From: Monosiga brevicollis MX1
Lineage: Eukaryota; Opisthokonta; Choanoflagellata; Craspedida; Salpingoecidae
Length of the DNA stretch: 64,000 bases
Assembly: GCF_000002865.3 (NCBI RefSeq)
Contig: NW_001865068.1
Location: forward strand, 124,357-188,356
Direction of reading: 5' to 3'
Shown: one piece after another, positions 1-11,800 of the stretch
How the letters are laid out: each line of letters starts with the position of its first letter
How positions within the stretch are numbered: position 1 is the stretch's first letter
Position numbers and translations under genes: made by a program
The notes under the pieces: generated by a model
What the model was told of the DNA's origin: nothing
The model's database searches: none
The model's input: only the letters and a program-made list of their open reading frames with translations

Positions 1-309
1 TGGGTCATCAATTTGCCTTGCGCTTTCGTCGCGCACAACTTGAGGCAGCGTCAGTCCTGGCGTGAAGCAGGCAGGGACGCGGGAGTCAAAGCAGCATCAA
101 GCCGCATGGGTCTGGAGAGGAGGATGCACGGCATGCCCTCACAACAATAACAACAAGAGAGGAAAGGCGAGGTCGAGACCATGGGCCGGAAAACAAGGGG
201 TCTCGACGAGATGACGTCCCGCAAAGCAGAGTGCCCCCCCACCCAGTCGAAATGAGGCAACTGCAGAGAGAATTCGGGGCACCTGCAGAGAGAATTCGGG
301 GCCTGCGGT
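1..309. other. Region downstream of UBL5, no gene recognised
   Basis: This stretch lies past the stop codon of the minus-strand UBL5 gene and runs to the window edge. It contains a short direct repeat of about 20 bases (agagagaattcggggc-type units near 264-301). I could not match any reading frame to a known protein. It may be 3' UTR and spacer. Confidence 0.5.
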
Positions 310-841
310 CTATTGATAGTAGAGCTCAAGGCCCATGCCGTCGTGGATCTCGTAGTCGGCCAATGTCACGTGGTCCTTGAAAACATTATACCTGTAAACC
401 ATTTGAATGAGCATTCACCAAGTGATAAAACTGTGGATGAGCCAACCAAGGAGGTACACAGCCGAGACCATGGTTTGGTGGTCAGAGAATAGCAGGGCAA
501 CCGCACCATTTCTTGAGCACAATCTTGTCGGGTCGAGTACCGGTTTGTGCGGCGATCAAGAGCTTGAGGTCCCCAATGGTATCGTCCTCACTGGCTCGAT
601 GCAAGGGAAAAAAAAAAAGGCGAGTAAGCGTGGGTTTAGCACATGTGTTGATGCAGCGACACAACGAGGCGTGGCTCGCATCGCATCGCATCGCATCGCA
701 TCGCATCGCATCGCATCGCATCGCATCGCATCGCATCGCATCGCATCGCATCGCATCGCATCGCATCGCATCGCAGCAAACTCACTTGCACTTGATGCGA
801 ATCTTTTTGCCCAAGCGATCATTGCACACCACTTCAATCAT
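310..841 (-). CDS. UBL5: Ubiquitin-like protein 5 (Hub1), complete, three exons
   Basis: Exons are complement of 786-841, 507-590 and 310-391, giving 222 bases and 73 residues, the exact usual length of UBL5/Hub1. The protein begins [13 protein letters not shown], continues through [16 protein letters not shown] and KIVLKKW, and ends with the diagnostic double tyrosine, LELYYQ, instead of the Gly-Gly of conjugated ubiquitins. Both introns have GT-AG ends and both split a codon (Asn and Trp). The family acts non-covalently on the spliceosome, binding Snu66 and influencing 5' splice-site use, and has a role in the mitochondrial stress response in animals. The gene is divergent from the FAF2-like gene, so the 842-1714 spacer probably carries promoters for both. 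Intron 1 contains a perfect pentanucleotide array. Identification is very secure. Confidence 0.96.
676..775. repeat. Perfect TCGCA pentanucleotide array, 20 copies, in UBL5 intron 1
   Basis: Exactly 100 bases of uninterrupted tcgca units lie between UBL5 exons 1 and 2. Because the unit is five bases, all frames of both strands stay open and give spurious repetitive peptides. Confidence 0.97.
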
Positions 842-1409
842 CCTGTCCGGTCTGGTCTAAACACCGCCGCACAGGGCTAGCCATGAGAGACGAACTACAT
901 CACGTTATGCCATCTCGGCCAAGCCTGCAGAGCAGGACCACACACAGTAGGATCCTCCTCCCCCGCGCTCCCCCTCCCCCTTTTACCCTGACCCTCAAGG
1001 TCGGCTCAGACGTCGCAAAGCACGGCGCCGCGCCGGTCCAGACTCACCCTCGTACCACGAACACCAACGTATCAAGTGCCGCACCAACACACTCATACCC
1101 GACCTTTACCTCGTCATATACTACTTAAACCTCTTTATCATCATCACAAAGTATTGGTGTAATATGTGTATTTTGACTTATAAAACTTAAACATCTTCAA
1201 TAAGTACGTTGATAGAAACAATAACATGTCCAAAAGCATCAATATCCTCAAATTCGTCTGCAATAACTCTTTAATTCCAGAACTGAAGCCACCAACAGCC
1301 ACGTCAACGTTTTCTATCTCTCTCAAGCTCTCTCTCTCTCTCTCAAGCTCTCAAACTCTCAAGCTCTCAAGCTCTCTCTCTCTCTCTGTCAAGCTCTGTC
1401 AAGCTCTGT

Positions 1410-1445
<36 letters not shown>

Positions 1446-1714
1446 CTCTCTCTCTCACAAGCAAGCTCTCTCTCTCTCTCAAGCTCTCTCTCTCAAGCTC
1501 TCAAACTCTCAAGCTCTCTCTCTCAAAAACTCTCTCTCTTCATCTCTCTCTCTCTTAATCTCTCTTTCTCTCTCTCTGGAACTTTTGCGGCAGTGGCAAA
1601 ACCAGTGTGGCAGCGCCCTTATCTCGTGCGAGGGCTTGAAGGCTTTCAGTATCTGGATACTCGCCAACGCGAGGTTTCGTGCCATTGGCCTTGGTGCTGG
1701 TTGCCCTGTTCAAG
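842..1714. promoter_or_regulatory. Divergent spacer between UBL5 and FAF2-like gene
   Basis: This 873-base spacer separates two divergently transcribed housekeeping genes and should contain both promoters. I see no clear TATA box. Its FAF2-proximal half is a compound CT microsatellite. An AT-richer stretch lies at about 1130-1250. No gene is recognised in it. Confidence 0.5.
1316..1578. repeat. Compound CT microsatellite with CTCAAG interruptions
   Basis: About 260 bases of ctctct runs are broken at intervals by caag/aaac units (tctcaagctctc pattern). It lies about 140 bases upstream of the FAF2-like start codon. It is polypyrimidine on the plus strand. Confidence 0.9.
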
Positions 1715-4509
1715 ATGGCGTCGGAGGAGCATGTTCAGTTTTTGCAGGTGCGCAGCGCCGTGGCGACTGGCGGCTCTGACCTGACCTGACCGGGAAGCGA
1801 CGGCCGGATCAATGATTGAGCGTTTGAATGCTTTCTGTCACAGGACCTTTCCGGGCTGCCTGAGGAGCAGTGTCGCTCTATTCTGGCCGATAACGGCAAC
1901 GACCTGCAGGTGAGCTACCAACGCTTGGCACACTACGAAGGACCATACACTTCTGCTCGTCTCGTCCGACGTCCTGCTTTCATCCCATGCACTCACAATG
2001 CCCAATCACCCCCTTGTTTGTGGCCGCGTCCCTCAATCAAGCGCGCCGCCAACTTTATCACCGAGCATGTTCTCGAGCAACCTGGTCAGACCCGCTCGCC
2101 GGGCGCTGCCTTTGCCTTTTATTTTTTTTTTATTTTTTTTTATTTTTTTTTAATTTTTTTTTTTTTCGCGTGCTTTCCAAAGGGCTCCGCCTCATCTTAC
2201 CACGCTTGGGCTTTGTTGGCAGGTTCCCCGCCTTCTGCAAGGACAGGCAGCGAAGGTGCGCACCAATCTTTATGGTCCTGGCTGGTATTTTCCTTCACCC
2301 AGGTGTTTTCCGGGCCGGGCATCTGTCAGCAGGCCTTCGCCGCCGTACGGCGCCACCCGTCACGCCATCGGCGCCGCCTGTGTCGGCAGATCCCTCGCCA
2401 GCTCCAGCACTCGTGCGTAAACTGCAGACGCTGGTAGCGGGTCACACTCATGCAACTGGTCACGCGACCAACTGACTGCCCGATGTCTGGGTCACTGCTA
2501 CAGGACACGCCTCCGTCCCAAACACAGGGAGCCGAAAGTTTGCCCGAGCTCCTCTTGCGCATGGCACTGGGGCCGGTTCGCTTCGCCAAGGATGTGATGG
2601 TCGTTATTTTTCGACTGCTGGCTGCTTTCTTTGGTTGGTCTAAGCTCGCGCCATATGGAGGCGGTATCCTACACAAGAAGGAGGCCGCGTGTCCTCACCC
2701 GGTCCACGCTTGCTGGGCGACGTGGCAGGCACGCTCTTGCCTGGCTTTGATCTCTCGCGGCTAGGCTTTGCTGCCCCAGGCCCATCTCGGACGGTGCAGG
2801 AGGATCTGCGGGCTCGGCATCCTGATCTATCCTTTCCCATGATGCTGGAAGGCAGTTTTCAAGAGGTCTGATTGGCCCCCCCGTTGAGCTTGAGGGCCTC
2901 TGCAAGCATGATACCCCGCTTGCCGGTGCTCACCTCCCTTGGATTCTTGCTGGCAGGCCTCGCGTCAGAGCCGAAGTGACATCAAATTCCTTCTCATCTA
3001 TCTTCACGCTGAACAACACCAGGACGTTGACGCATTTGCGCGGTAAGGTCCGGGCCCGCACCCGTGCCGCTGTGCGCAAACATCAGGACTGGAGCCAACT
3101 TGATGGGTGTCAGGAAGCAAAATGGCAAAATGACAATGTACTCATCTTCAATTTGACGGCGGGGGATGGCATCTGTAGCACGATCTTGGCGAGTGATGCG
3201 CTACGCACCTTGGTCGAGGAGCGCTGTGTCATGTACGCCGCCAATTTGAATTCACGCGAGGGACATGCAGTGGCTGTGCAAGTCCGTGCCCTGGCATTTC
3301 CGTGCCTGGCCGTCTGCCTTCACACCGATGGCGCTCTCCAACTCTTGCACACCCAGCAAGGTTGGCCTTGGCACTGGCGCGAGTATCGACCCAGCTGGGC
3401 CAGCTCAATGTGTTAGACGCGCTTACGGGGGCTCGCGTTGGTACATTGTATTATCCGTGCAGGCTTGGCCGACCCGGACCGCGTTATGGGAGCGCTGTTG
3501 CAGACTCTCGATCGCTATGAACCAGTTTTGATCGCTGCGCGCGCCGATCGTATGGAAGTTCAGCAGTCTCAGGTTTGTGGGGCTGCATGTCTTTGTACCG
3601 TCTGATGCAAAGGGAAAGCACGGCCGCTGGGCATTTCAAAATTTCAAAACAGTCGTCCTGCCGTGGTCAACAACCGCAATGACTGGGGCCCGTTTCCACG
3701 ATTGTTTCATGCAGCCAATCCTGTTTGAGAACCCGATCCTTGCACGATCGGCTCGTCTCGCCTTGTTCACGTCAGCCTTTGTATTTTTTTATTTTCGGTA
3801 TTTTTCTTTTTTTTGTCTTTGGCGTCCGCCCTGTCCCTTTTGGCATGCCATCCTTCTGTAATAGGCTATCCGTGAAGAGCAGGATCTGGCCTATCAACAG
3901 TCTCTGCTTGAGGATCAACGCAAGGTGTGAATCGGGACGGGATCATCCCGCGGCATCCTGCATGGTTTGCCAGATAGCTGATAAAGGTTGATGTGGGATA
4001 GAGCGAGGAGCGTCGCCTGGAGCAGGAGCGCGCCGAGCAGGAGGCAGCTGAGGCGGCCGCGGCCGAAGCCAAGCAGGCCCAAGCTACTCAGGATCGTCAC
4101 GCCCGCCTGGCTGCGCTGAAGGCCAATTTTCCTGCCGAGCCGGTTAAAGGCGATGGCGTCATCAAAGTGGCCATCCAGCTGCCTCAGCGCCGCGTTCATC
4201 GGCTCTTCCGCACGTCAGACCCTACGAGCCTGATCTACGATTTTGTCGATTGCCAAGATGAGGTAGAGGCTCTCTCGACATGGCTGGCTTGTCGCCTCGA
4301 CCGAACTGCTTATTTGTGTGTTCAAACAAGTTGAGAGCCACTGCTCACCTGGACCGTGCCGATAGCTGGAGTCGTCGCAATTCGGCCTGTTCACGACGCA
4401 ACCCAAGCGGCGCATTGCAAACGACCAGCAAACACTGGCGGAGCAAGACCTGACTCGCAACGTCCTCCTGCTCTGCCATGAAGAGGGGGAGGACGAGGAA
4501 GAAGCATAG
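1715..4509 (+). CDS. FAF2: FAF2/UBXD8-like protein: UBA, hydrophobic hairpin, UAS, UBX
   Basis: The ATG at 1715 opens exon 1 (1715-1747), followed by exon 2 (1844-1909), which together give a UBA-like segment (FLQDLSGLPEEQCRSIL). After a proline-rich linker, an exon near 2500-2640 encodes a hydrophobic segment (FAKDVMVVIFRLLAAFFGW) in the position of the UBXD8 membrane hairpin. The UAS thioredoxin-like domain (about 2960-3530) contains KFLLIYLHAEQHQDVDAF and CVMYAANLNSREG. A charged Glu/Ala coiled coil follows (4003-4110). The UBX domain occupies 4130-4254 and a last exon of about 4368-4509 that ends LLLCHEEGEDEEEA. Known family members sit in ER and lipid-droplet membranes and recruit p97/VCP for ER-associated degradation. 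Exon edges between 2200 and 2700 are not settled by eye: at least one splice there shifts frame. One intron holds a long poly-T tract. Confidence 0.88.
2115..2166. repeat. Poly-T tract in a FAF2-like intron
   Basis: Runs of eight or more T are broken by single A residues over about 50 bases, inside the intron that follows exon 2 at 1909. It could serve as an extended polypyrimidine tract for the downstream acceptor near 2222. Confidence 0.85.
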
Positions 4510-5860
4510 GCGTGGTGCGGTGCGACTTGGGTATCCCATCCTTTTATGCTGGGCTCCATTTGAATTGACTGACATGACACTTGAGAGCCTCTCCTGTAAA
4601 GGCGTGCCCTGCCGGGTCTCCCATGCAGACGGGCCGTTCCTGATGCATGTACATACATTCGATGTCTTCGTATTCACTTGTCAACTCAAGCAAGACAAGC
4701 TGCCAAATCTGCATTTTTTCTGACATTCGCTCCTTCGGTCTGTCTGTGTTTATCATGCGTGCATACATGCATGCAGCTCGCAAGGTGCACTTCACGCGTT
4801 TTGAGCACCTCTGCTGCACTGTACACGTGTCCATCTTGTGGTAGTGGTGGAGTTGGTGGTCGGGATGATGCATGCATCCATCAAACCCGTTCTCACGCTC
4901 AAAAGACCGTCAACAAGTACGACTTGCAGCTCACACCGATTCGACCACCGAAGCACACTTGACGCTCACGTCGACCGCATCTGGACCTTGTGCCGGCCCA
5001 CACCTGACTGCATCGGAACGCACACCCATCTACGCCTTTTGCTTTTTGGGCTTTTGGCAGGAAAAGCCTCAAGTCGTCGACCACCAGCAGCAGAACGATC
5101 TTGGCTTGATGTGTGTGGTGTGTGTAACGGCCCGTGGTGCTTCTCTCTCTCCGCCCACACAATTGTGCGGCATTATAAACCCTCAGCTGTTCCCGCAACC
5201 AGCCGCGCCACTCGTCTCGACGGGTGCAGCTTGCCTTCTCTCCCCCATTGCTGACAAGCCGTGTGTCCTGCTCCAGCCCTGATCAGGCTGTTGAGCGTCC
5301 AGCGGCTCGGCTGCCAATTCATCATTGTCCCAGTCGCCCTATTTCCTGAACGCGCTTCGCGTCAAGTGGCCTCTCCACTCCACTGAGCGGCACCTCGCCA
5401 GTCCGGCTCAGAGTCTCGACGAGAAAGCACAGGCGGTGGGGGTAGGTTTTTGTGTTTGAAACTGTCGCCTATGCTGGTGGTCTTTGCCACCTTGCCGGCG
5501 ACCGGCTGGTCTGCTGGTCAATGTCTTGCACCCGTGCAACTTCAGAACCCACCATCATGCACACCGCTCCGCCTTTTCTCGTGTCTTTTTAACTCTCTTC
5601 ACACCGCTTGTGACCTTTGGGGCGAGGAGCTTGATCTTTGCCAAACAACACAAATCAGCCCTCTTCTGCGCCGCGGTTCTTGTACTCGAAACTCATATTG
5701 AACTACTTGCCTTGTGCTGCACCGTTGACAGACCCACACGCGCGTGCATCTCCACCTCCTCCCCCCTTTTTTTAATGCCAAGAGCCCTATTTCTCTTCCC
5801 CGTGACCAGGACGCGCACACGACATACCCTTCCCGGCAGCGCGAAAGCTCCAGCGCTGTC
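4510..5860. other. Spacer between FAF2-like gene and giant adhesion gene
   Basis: This is about 1.35 kb without a recognisable gene. It should contain the 3' end of the FAF2-like transcript and the promoter and 5' UTR of the giant gene. I examined its open frames and found no match to a known family. A non-coding or unrecognised upstream exon of the giant gene cannot be excluded. Confidence 0.5.
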
Positions 5861-8800
5861 ATGGGGCTTATCGGAGCGCCTCGTGTGCTGAGCACTTGGC
5901 TTGTGGCTCTTCTCCTTGCCCTGGCCAGCGCGCAGCAACTCACAGTCTCGCCTACGGCCACCGAATATTACAACCGTGAAGCCCATGTCAACTTGGATCT
6001 CAAGCCCTTGGCCGGCTTTGCAAACCTCTCGGCCATCACCGCCATCCGCTATGGCGTGTCAGATGTGGCGTTGGCTGATGTAGAAGTGGCTCCCAATGGC
6101 ACCTCTGCCCGCGTGCGCCTGCTCATTGGCGAGATCGGTGTCACGGGCGACGATGGAGCTCTGTTCACCTTGACGCTGCCAAATGGCACCACCCTCACTT
6201 CAGATCGGTTCTATCTCTACGGTGACATTGATGGCTGCAGTGATGAGCCCTGTGCCCATGGTAGCTGTCTCGACACGCCACAGGGGTTTGAGTGCAACTG
6301 CTCCGCCTCTGGCTACAAAGGCGAGCTCTGCAATGAACCCGTCTCCTGTGGAATGCTGCCCACCCAAACTCACGCTAGCTACTCCCCCGCCGTCGCGGAG
6401 CTCTCCTTTGGTCAAGCTACCGTCGTCACCTGCGCTGAAGGCTACGGTGTCTTCAACACCACGGCCGGGGCTTTTGCCAACGTTGGCGGTTCGGAGGACC
6501 TCATCCAACGTGGCTTTCGCGTGGACTGCACTGCCAGTGCCCGCTACAGCAACGAGGAACTTGCTTGCAGGCAGATTGATGAATGCGCTTCGCCTCTGCT
6601 GAATGATTGCGCCGAGTTGTGCATCGACACGAATGGCAGCTACACCTGCTCCTGCGCCGACTTGCAACGCTTCTTCCTCGCAAACGACAACACATCGTGC
6701 TCCGACCGCCTCGCTCCACTGCCGACTACACTCGACGTACGCGCCATCAACGACTCATTGGTGACACAACTCGTCGTCGTGCAAGATATTTCGTTTGCCA
6801 TCCGCCCGCACCGCCTTGATATTCGCTTGCGCCTGGCCGCCGACTCGAATGACACCGCTCTGTTGCGTGGGCCACTCGCCTATGAGTGGGTGGACACCAC
6901 GCTCATAGCGGTGGACGTGAGCCTTGACCTCCTTCCATTGCGCTCCGTCCTTTTTGAATATCATATTACCAACTTGGATGCGAGTCCAGATGGTGCCTCG
7001 GCTGGCGGCGTGGCCGTGGGTGGCCCCGTTCTCCTGCTGCGCCACAACGAAGACAGTGATGACGATGATATTGACAGCCCGCCTGGCACCAACCCAGAGC
7101 ACAATGTCACCACGTGCGGAGACTTGCCCTGTCAAAACAGCGGCATGTGCGAGCCCATGGTGCGCTATGAGTTTGACACCATACCCACCATCGCTAACCT
7201 CACGTCTGCTTTGAACCTGAATGCCTCTGCCATCGCCCGGTCCTTTGCCGACCTCATCACCGCCGAATTCTCACCGGCCTTCACCCTCCAAGCCGCATCG
7301 GCTGGGCCCCTCTATGGCATTTATGCTGGTCGCCAGCAAGACCTCGACTTTCAGCTCTTCCTTGTTTGGCTCGAGTCGCTCGACGTGGTGCTGCAGTCCA
7401 CGACGTCCAGCGAGAATCGCTCAATCACCGTCGACATGTCGACCGTAACCTTGAATGTGCGGCGCAATGGTACAACGGGCGCCGTGGTCGACGATGCAAC
7501 CAACGCGGTTGAGCCTCGGCAATTTTCGTGCCGCTGTGCCACCGGCTTTTCCGGTGACCTGTGCGAGATCAATGTCGACGACTGCTTTGCCTCCGCCTGT
7601 GGCCCCGGTGTTTGTCTCGATGGTGTGGCCAGCTACGCGTGCAATTGCTCTGGTACCGGCTTTGAGGGCAGCCGCTGCCAAACGCAGCAAACTTGCCCAA
7701 CTTTGCCCATGCTCCCACATGCCACGCCAAATGTGACTGAAGCCCATGTCTTTGATGTCATTGCCTACCAATGCGACCCAGGATACAGCCTGGACGGAAC
7801 TGGCGTGGGGGATAACCAAATTTTAGCCCGGTGCACTCTGGCACAGCAGGTGGAACCCGAAGCAGCAAGCTGCCAAAACGTTGATGAGTGCGCCGAAGGT
7901 GCTTGTGCCCAGCTGTGTACCGATACCAATGGCAGCTTTCTTTGCGCATGCACCCCAGGCTATGAGCTGGCTACCAACGGCGAGGACTGCGAGTTGGTCT
8001 CGTGCGGGTCTGCGCCCGCCCTGAATTTCAGCAGCTCTCCGGCTCAGGGTCAAGAACTCTTCTTTCATGATGTTGCCGTGTACTCGTGTGTAGCCGGTGC
8101 TGCTTTGGACGGCTTGGTCAATGGATCGACCGCCCTCAATGTCACCTGCCAAGCGGATGGCTCGCTGGCTCACTCCGGCCAGTGTTTGCCCTGGGATGGT
8201 TGTGCCAGCCAGCCCTGTGCCAACGAAGGCGTATGTACATCAACCGGCGCCAACTTCACATGTGCCTGCGTCGATGGGTATGTAGGCCCCACCTGCACGC
8301 AAGATGGCAACTTGGCGCCTACCGACATTCTGCTCATTCCCGGGGCCATACCCGAGAATGTGGTCGACGTAGTGGTCGATTTGGTGGCCATCGATCCCAA
8401 CGAGTCTGACAACCACTCCTTTGTCTTGGAGAGCGACTCCAGTGGTGTCCTCCGCGTCGTCGGGAGCACCTTGCGCTTGATCCGAGCGCTTGACCATGAG
8501 CAGGCTGATTACCACACCCTGCGCCTTCGTGCAACTGATGATGGTCCTCGCCCCAAATCAACGACCGCAACCGTGGTGCTGCGTGTCGAGGACGAAAACG
8601 ATCCTCCTACTGCCCTGGCCTTGAGCACGAATGAAGTCTATGAGGCGCAGACGGATTCTCGCTATGCTGTTGCCTCGATCACAGTGAGCGACCAGGATGT
8701 CAACGACCGCCACAACATCAGCGTTGACATCGATTGGGCCTCAGTCGAGGCGGGTATCCTCTACTTTCATCAACCCCTCGACTTTGAAACAGCTTCCAGC

Positions 8801-11800
8801 CTCGTGCTCAACTTTACCGCCACCGATCTCGATGGTGCAACGTACTCGGAATCTTTCATCTTCTTCGTTCTGGACGTCAACGAGCCGCCCTCCACCCTGA
8901 CCCTCAACGGCACGGCTCTCTTAGCCCTGTCTTTGGTAGTCAACGAGGAACCGGATCCAACCGCTGACGTCACCAGCCTCGGTGAGCTCGGAGCTGTTGA
9001 CCCAGACGCCGTAGATCAACCGACTGCTGCTCGCCCTGTGCCCTTTGAGTTTAGCCTGTCGCCCGCCTCGAACCAAGCTTGTCTCCTTGACGGCCGCACT
9101 CTGCAGCTCAACGCTTCTCTGGTGGATGCCGAAGCGCAGAGCTCTATCTCGTGCTTTCTCACAGCAACCGATTCGGCCAATAATCGCCTCACTCAGCGCC
9201 TGGACATTGACGTCCGTAGCGTCAACGAAGCCCCCTTGGCCATGCGACTGGTGCCCGCAACAGCGTTGGAATCGCATCCCGTCGGCTCAGTCCTCGCCAC
9301 CATCCTGGTGGATGACGTCGATGTTGGTGACGAGGCCCGAGTGATGCTGGTGCCCATCAATGGCTCCCAGGCCGACAACGCCTTTGTCGAAGTCGTGCCT
9401 GGTACCCGCCAGTTGCGCTTGGTCGCGCCGCTGGACTTTGAACATCAACCCCAGCTCGTCTTTCACGTGCGCGCCGTCGATGGCGGCAACGCCTCCCTGG
9501 ATGCGGTCCTGATCCTATCTGTGGCCGATGTGAACGAAGCCCCTTACAACTTGACTCTCACCAGTGACGGCCTGCCCGAGAATGCAGTCAACGGCACCAT
9601 GGTAGGGTTCTTTACCGCCCTTGATGATGACGTCGGTCAAGACCTGACCTTTGCGCTGACGGCCGCACAACCACCGGCTGCCTTCCGGCTTGAAGGCAAC
9701 GTTCTTGTGTACTCGGGCCAAGGGCAAACCCCAGATTTTGAAGGCGGGGCCAACTACAGTGTCACTATCACGGTACACGACTTGGGCGGTCTAGCCGCCA
9801 CCATGCCTCTATCAACGTCGCAAACGTTTGCCATTCAGCTGCTCGACGTGAATGAGCCTGTAACAGGAGTGCGCGTTGCGCCTGCCACGGTGCCCGAGGA
9901 CGCGCTGGTGGGCGCAGCCTTTGCTCAGCTCGTGCTGACTGACCCGGATTTTGACGAACAGCTCACAATTCTTGCCCTCACCAGTGATGGTCCCATTGCC
10001 CTGGCCGACCCTTCAGGCGCCCTCGCTTGTTCGCGCATGGTGGCGGGCACGCGCTGCACTGCTACATTGGTTATCACAGATGCTTTGGACTATGAAACAC
10101 AGCCTATGCTGACCGTCGTCGCTGTGGTGCGCGATGCAGCAGGCGTTGAGCAGGAGCTTCAGACTGACATTGCCGTTGTCGATCGAAACGATGCGCCCAT
10201 CATTTGGGGCTTGAACCAGGAGACAGAAGCCCTGACAATACCAGAGAACAGTTTCGTCAACACAGTCGTTGCTACCTTTGCTCTCATCGATGCCGATGCA
10301 GAAGGCAATTTCACCTGTGCGGTTGTCGGTGCACTCAACGACTCGTCCACGGTGCCCCTGCGCGTACAGGGTCCCGTGGTACTCAACGCCACGCTTCGTC
10401 TCGTGTCCACTGCCAGCTTGGATTTTGAGGCCCAGGCCGCGTATAATTTCTCGCTGGCCTGCAGCGATGGGCAGGCTACCACTGCAATCACCCTCACCTT
10501 GCAGGTGACAAACGTGCCAGAGGCCCCCTTCAACGTGCGAGCGGCCGTAGCAGCCGTGCCAGAGAGTTTACCGGTGGGAGCGATCGCCGCCTGCCTGCTG
10601 GCCGACGATCCAGAAGGTGACGTGCTCCAATTTGAGGCCTTCTCGCCGCTGTTTGAAGTGCAAGACGACTGCTTGCTCCTGCGCCAACCCTTGGATCATG
10701 AAGCAAATGCGACGGTGAGGGCTGAGGTGGTGGCCATCGACAGCACTGGCCTCGTGGGCCGGGGTGTCGTCGTGCTTGACGTGCTCGACACCAATGACGA
10801 CCCTGCCATTGTGGCGAGCTCACTGCAGCTCAGCGTCGCCGAAGATGCTGCAGCCAACACCGTGGTTGGCACTTTGGTTGCCAATGATCCAGACGGCGAC
10901 GCCCTCACCTGGTCTGTGGTCAACGTGTCCGCGCCTTCCCTGGTCTTTGGGTTTCAGGGGCGTGCGCTCGTTTTTCTTGGCGGCACGCTGGACTTTGAGA
11001 CGGCCCCGGAGATTGCTGTGGGTGTGCAGGTGGCCGATGGTAATGGTGGTCTGGCCACAGCGATTGCCACAATTGCCATCTTAGATGCCCCTGACGCTCC
11101 CGTGATTATTGGCCTGATGCCCTCTCGCATCTCGGAGGCAGCTGTTGTGGGTACCACAGTAACCTGGCTGTCGGCTCGTGATGAGGACGCCGGCGATGAT
11201 ATCGCCTTCAGTCTAGGTGGTGTTGATGCCGTATCCTTTGCTCTGAATGCGTCTTCGCGGCGCTGCGATTCTGTGGATGGTGTTGCTGAGGACGACGATG
11301 AGGCAACCACGGGTTCGATTGGGGGAGTTGTCTGCAGCATCGGACTCGTGCTGGTCCAACCGCTGGATTTTGAGACGCAGACGTTTTACACCATTTCTGT
11401 GCGCGTCTCGGATGCACGAGGTGCGAGCGTGACTGAACTGCTGCTGTTGCGCATCAACGATGCTAACGATGCGCCCGTGAGCATCAGCCTGAGCAGCACA
11501 ACAGTGCCCGAGAATAGCCCACCAGGGACCTTTATCGGGCTTGTCAATGTGCAGGACCCGGATCAGGGCCAAACACACACCTGCCAGGTCACGTCGAGCC
11601 TGCCTGCGGGCCTCATTATGCAGGCCAATAGCGTGTTGGCCGTTGCCACCACAGTGCCCAGCTTCGAGTTGGGTACCGTGTACAGCGTTGAGATCACCTG
11701 CACGGACAGCGGCTTGCCACCGCAAAGCCTGACCGAGACACTCACTGTGACCGTTACAGATGTAGCCGAGCCACCCACGGGCATTACCATCTCCCACAAC

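Noticed and set aside
407-880. Plus- and minus-strand open frames through the pentanucleotide array
   Set aside because: The tcgca repeat is open in all frames. The region is fully explained as UBL5 exons and intron 1.
5744-5860. Upstream in-frame ATG extending the giant protein by 39 residues
   Set aside because: The extension is not hydrophobic and would bury the signal peptide that starts at 5861. It is more likely 5' UTR.
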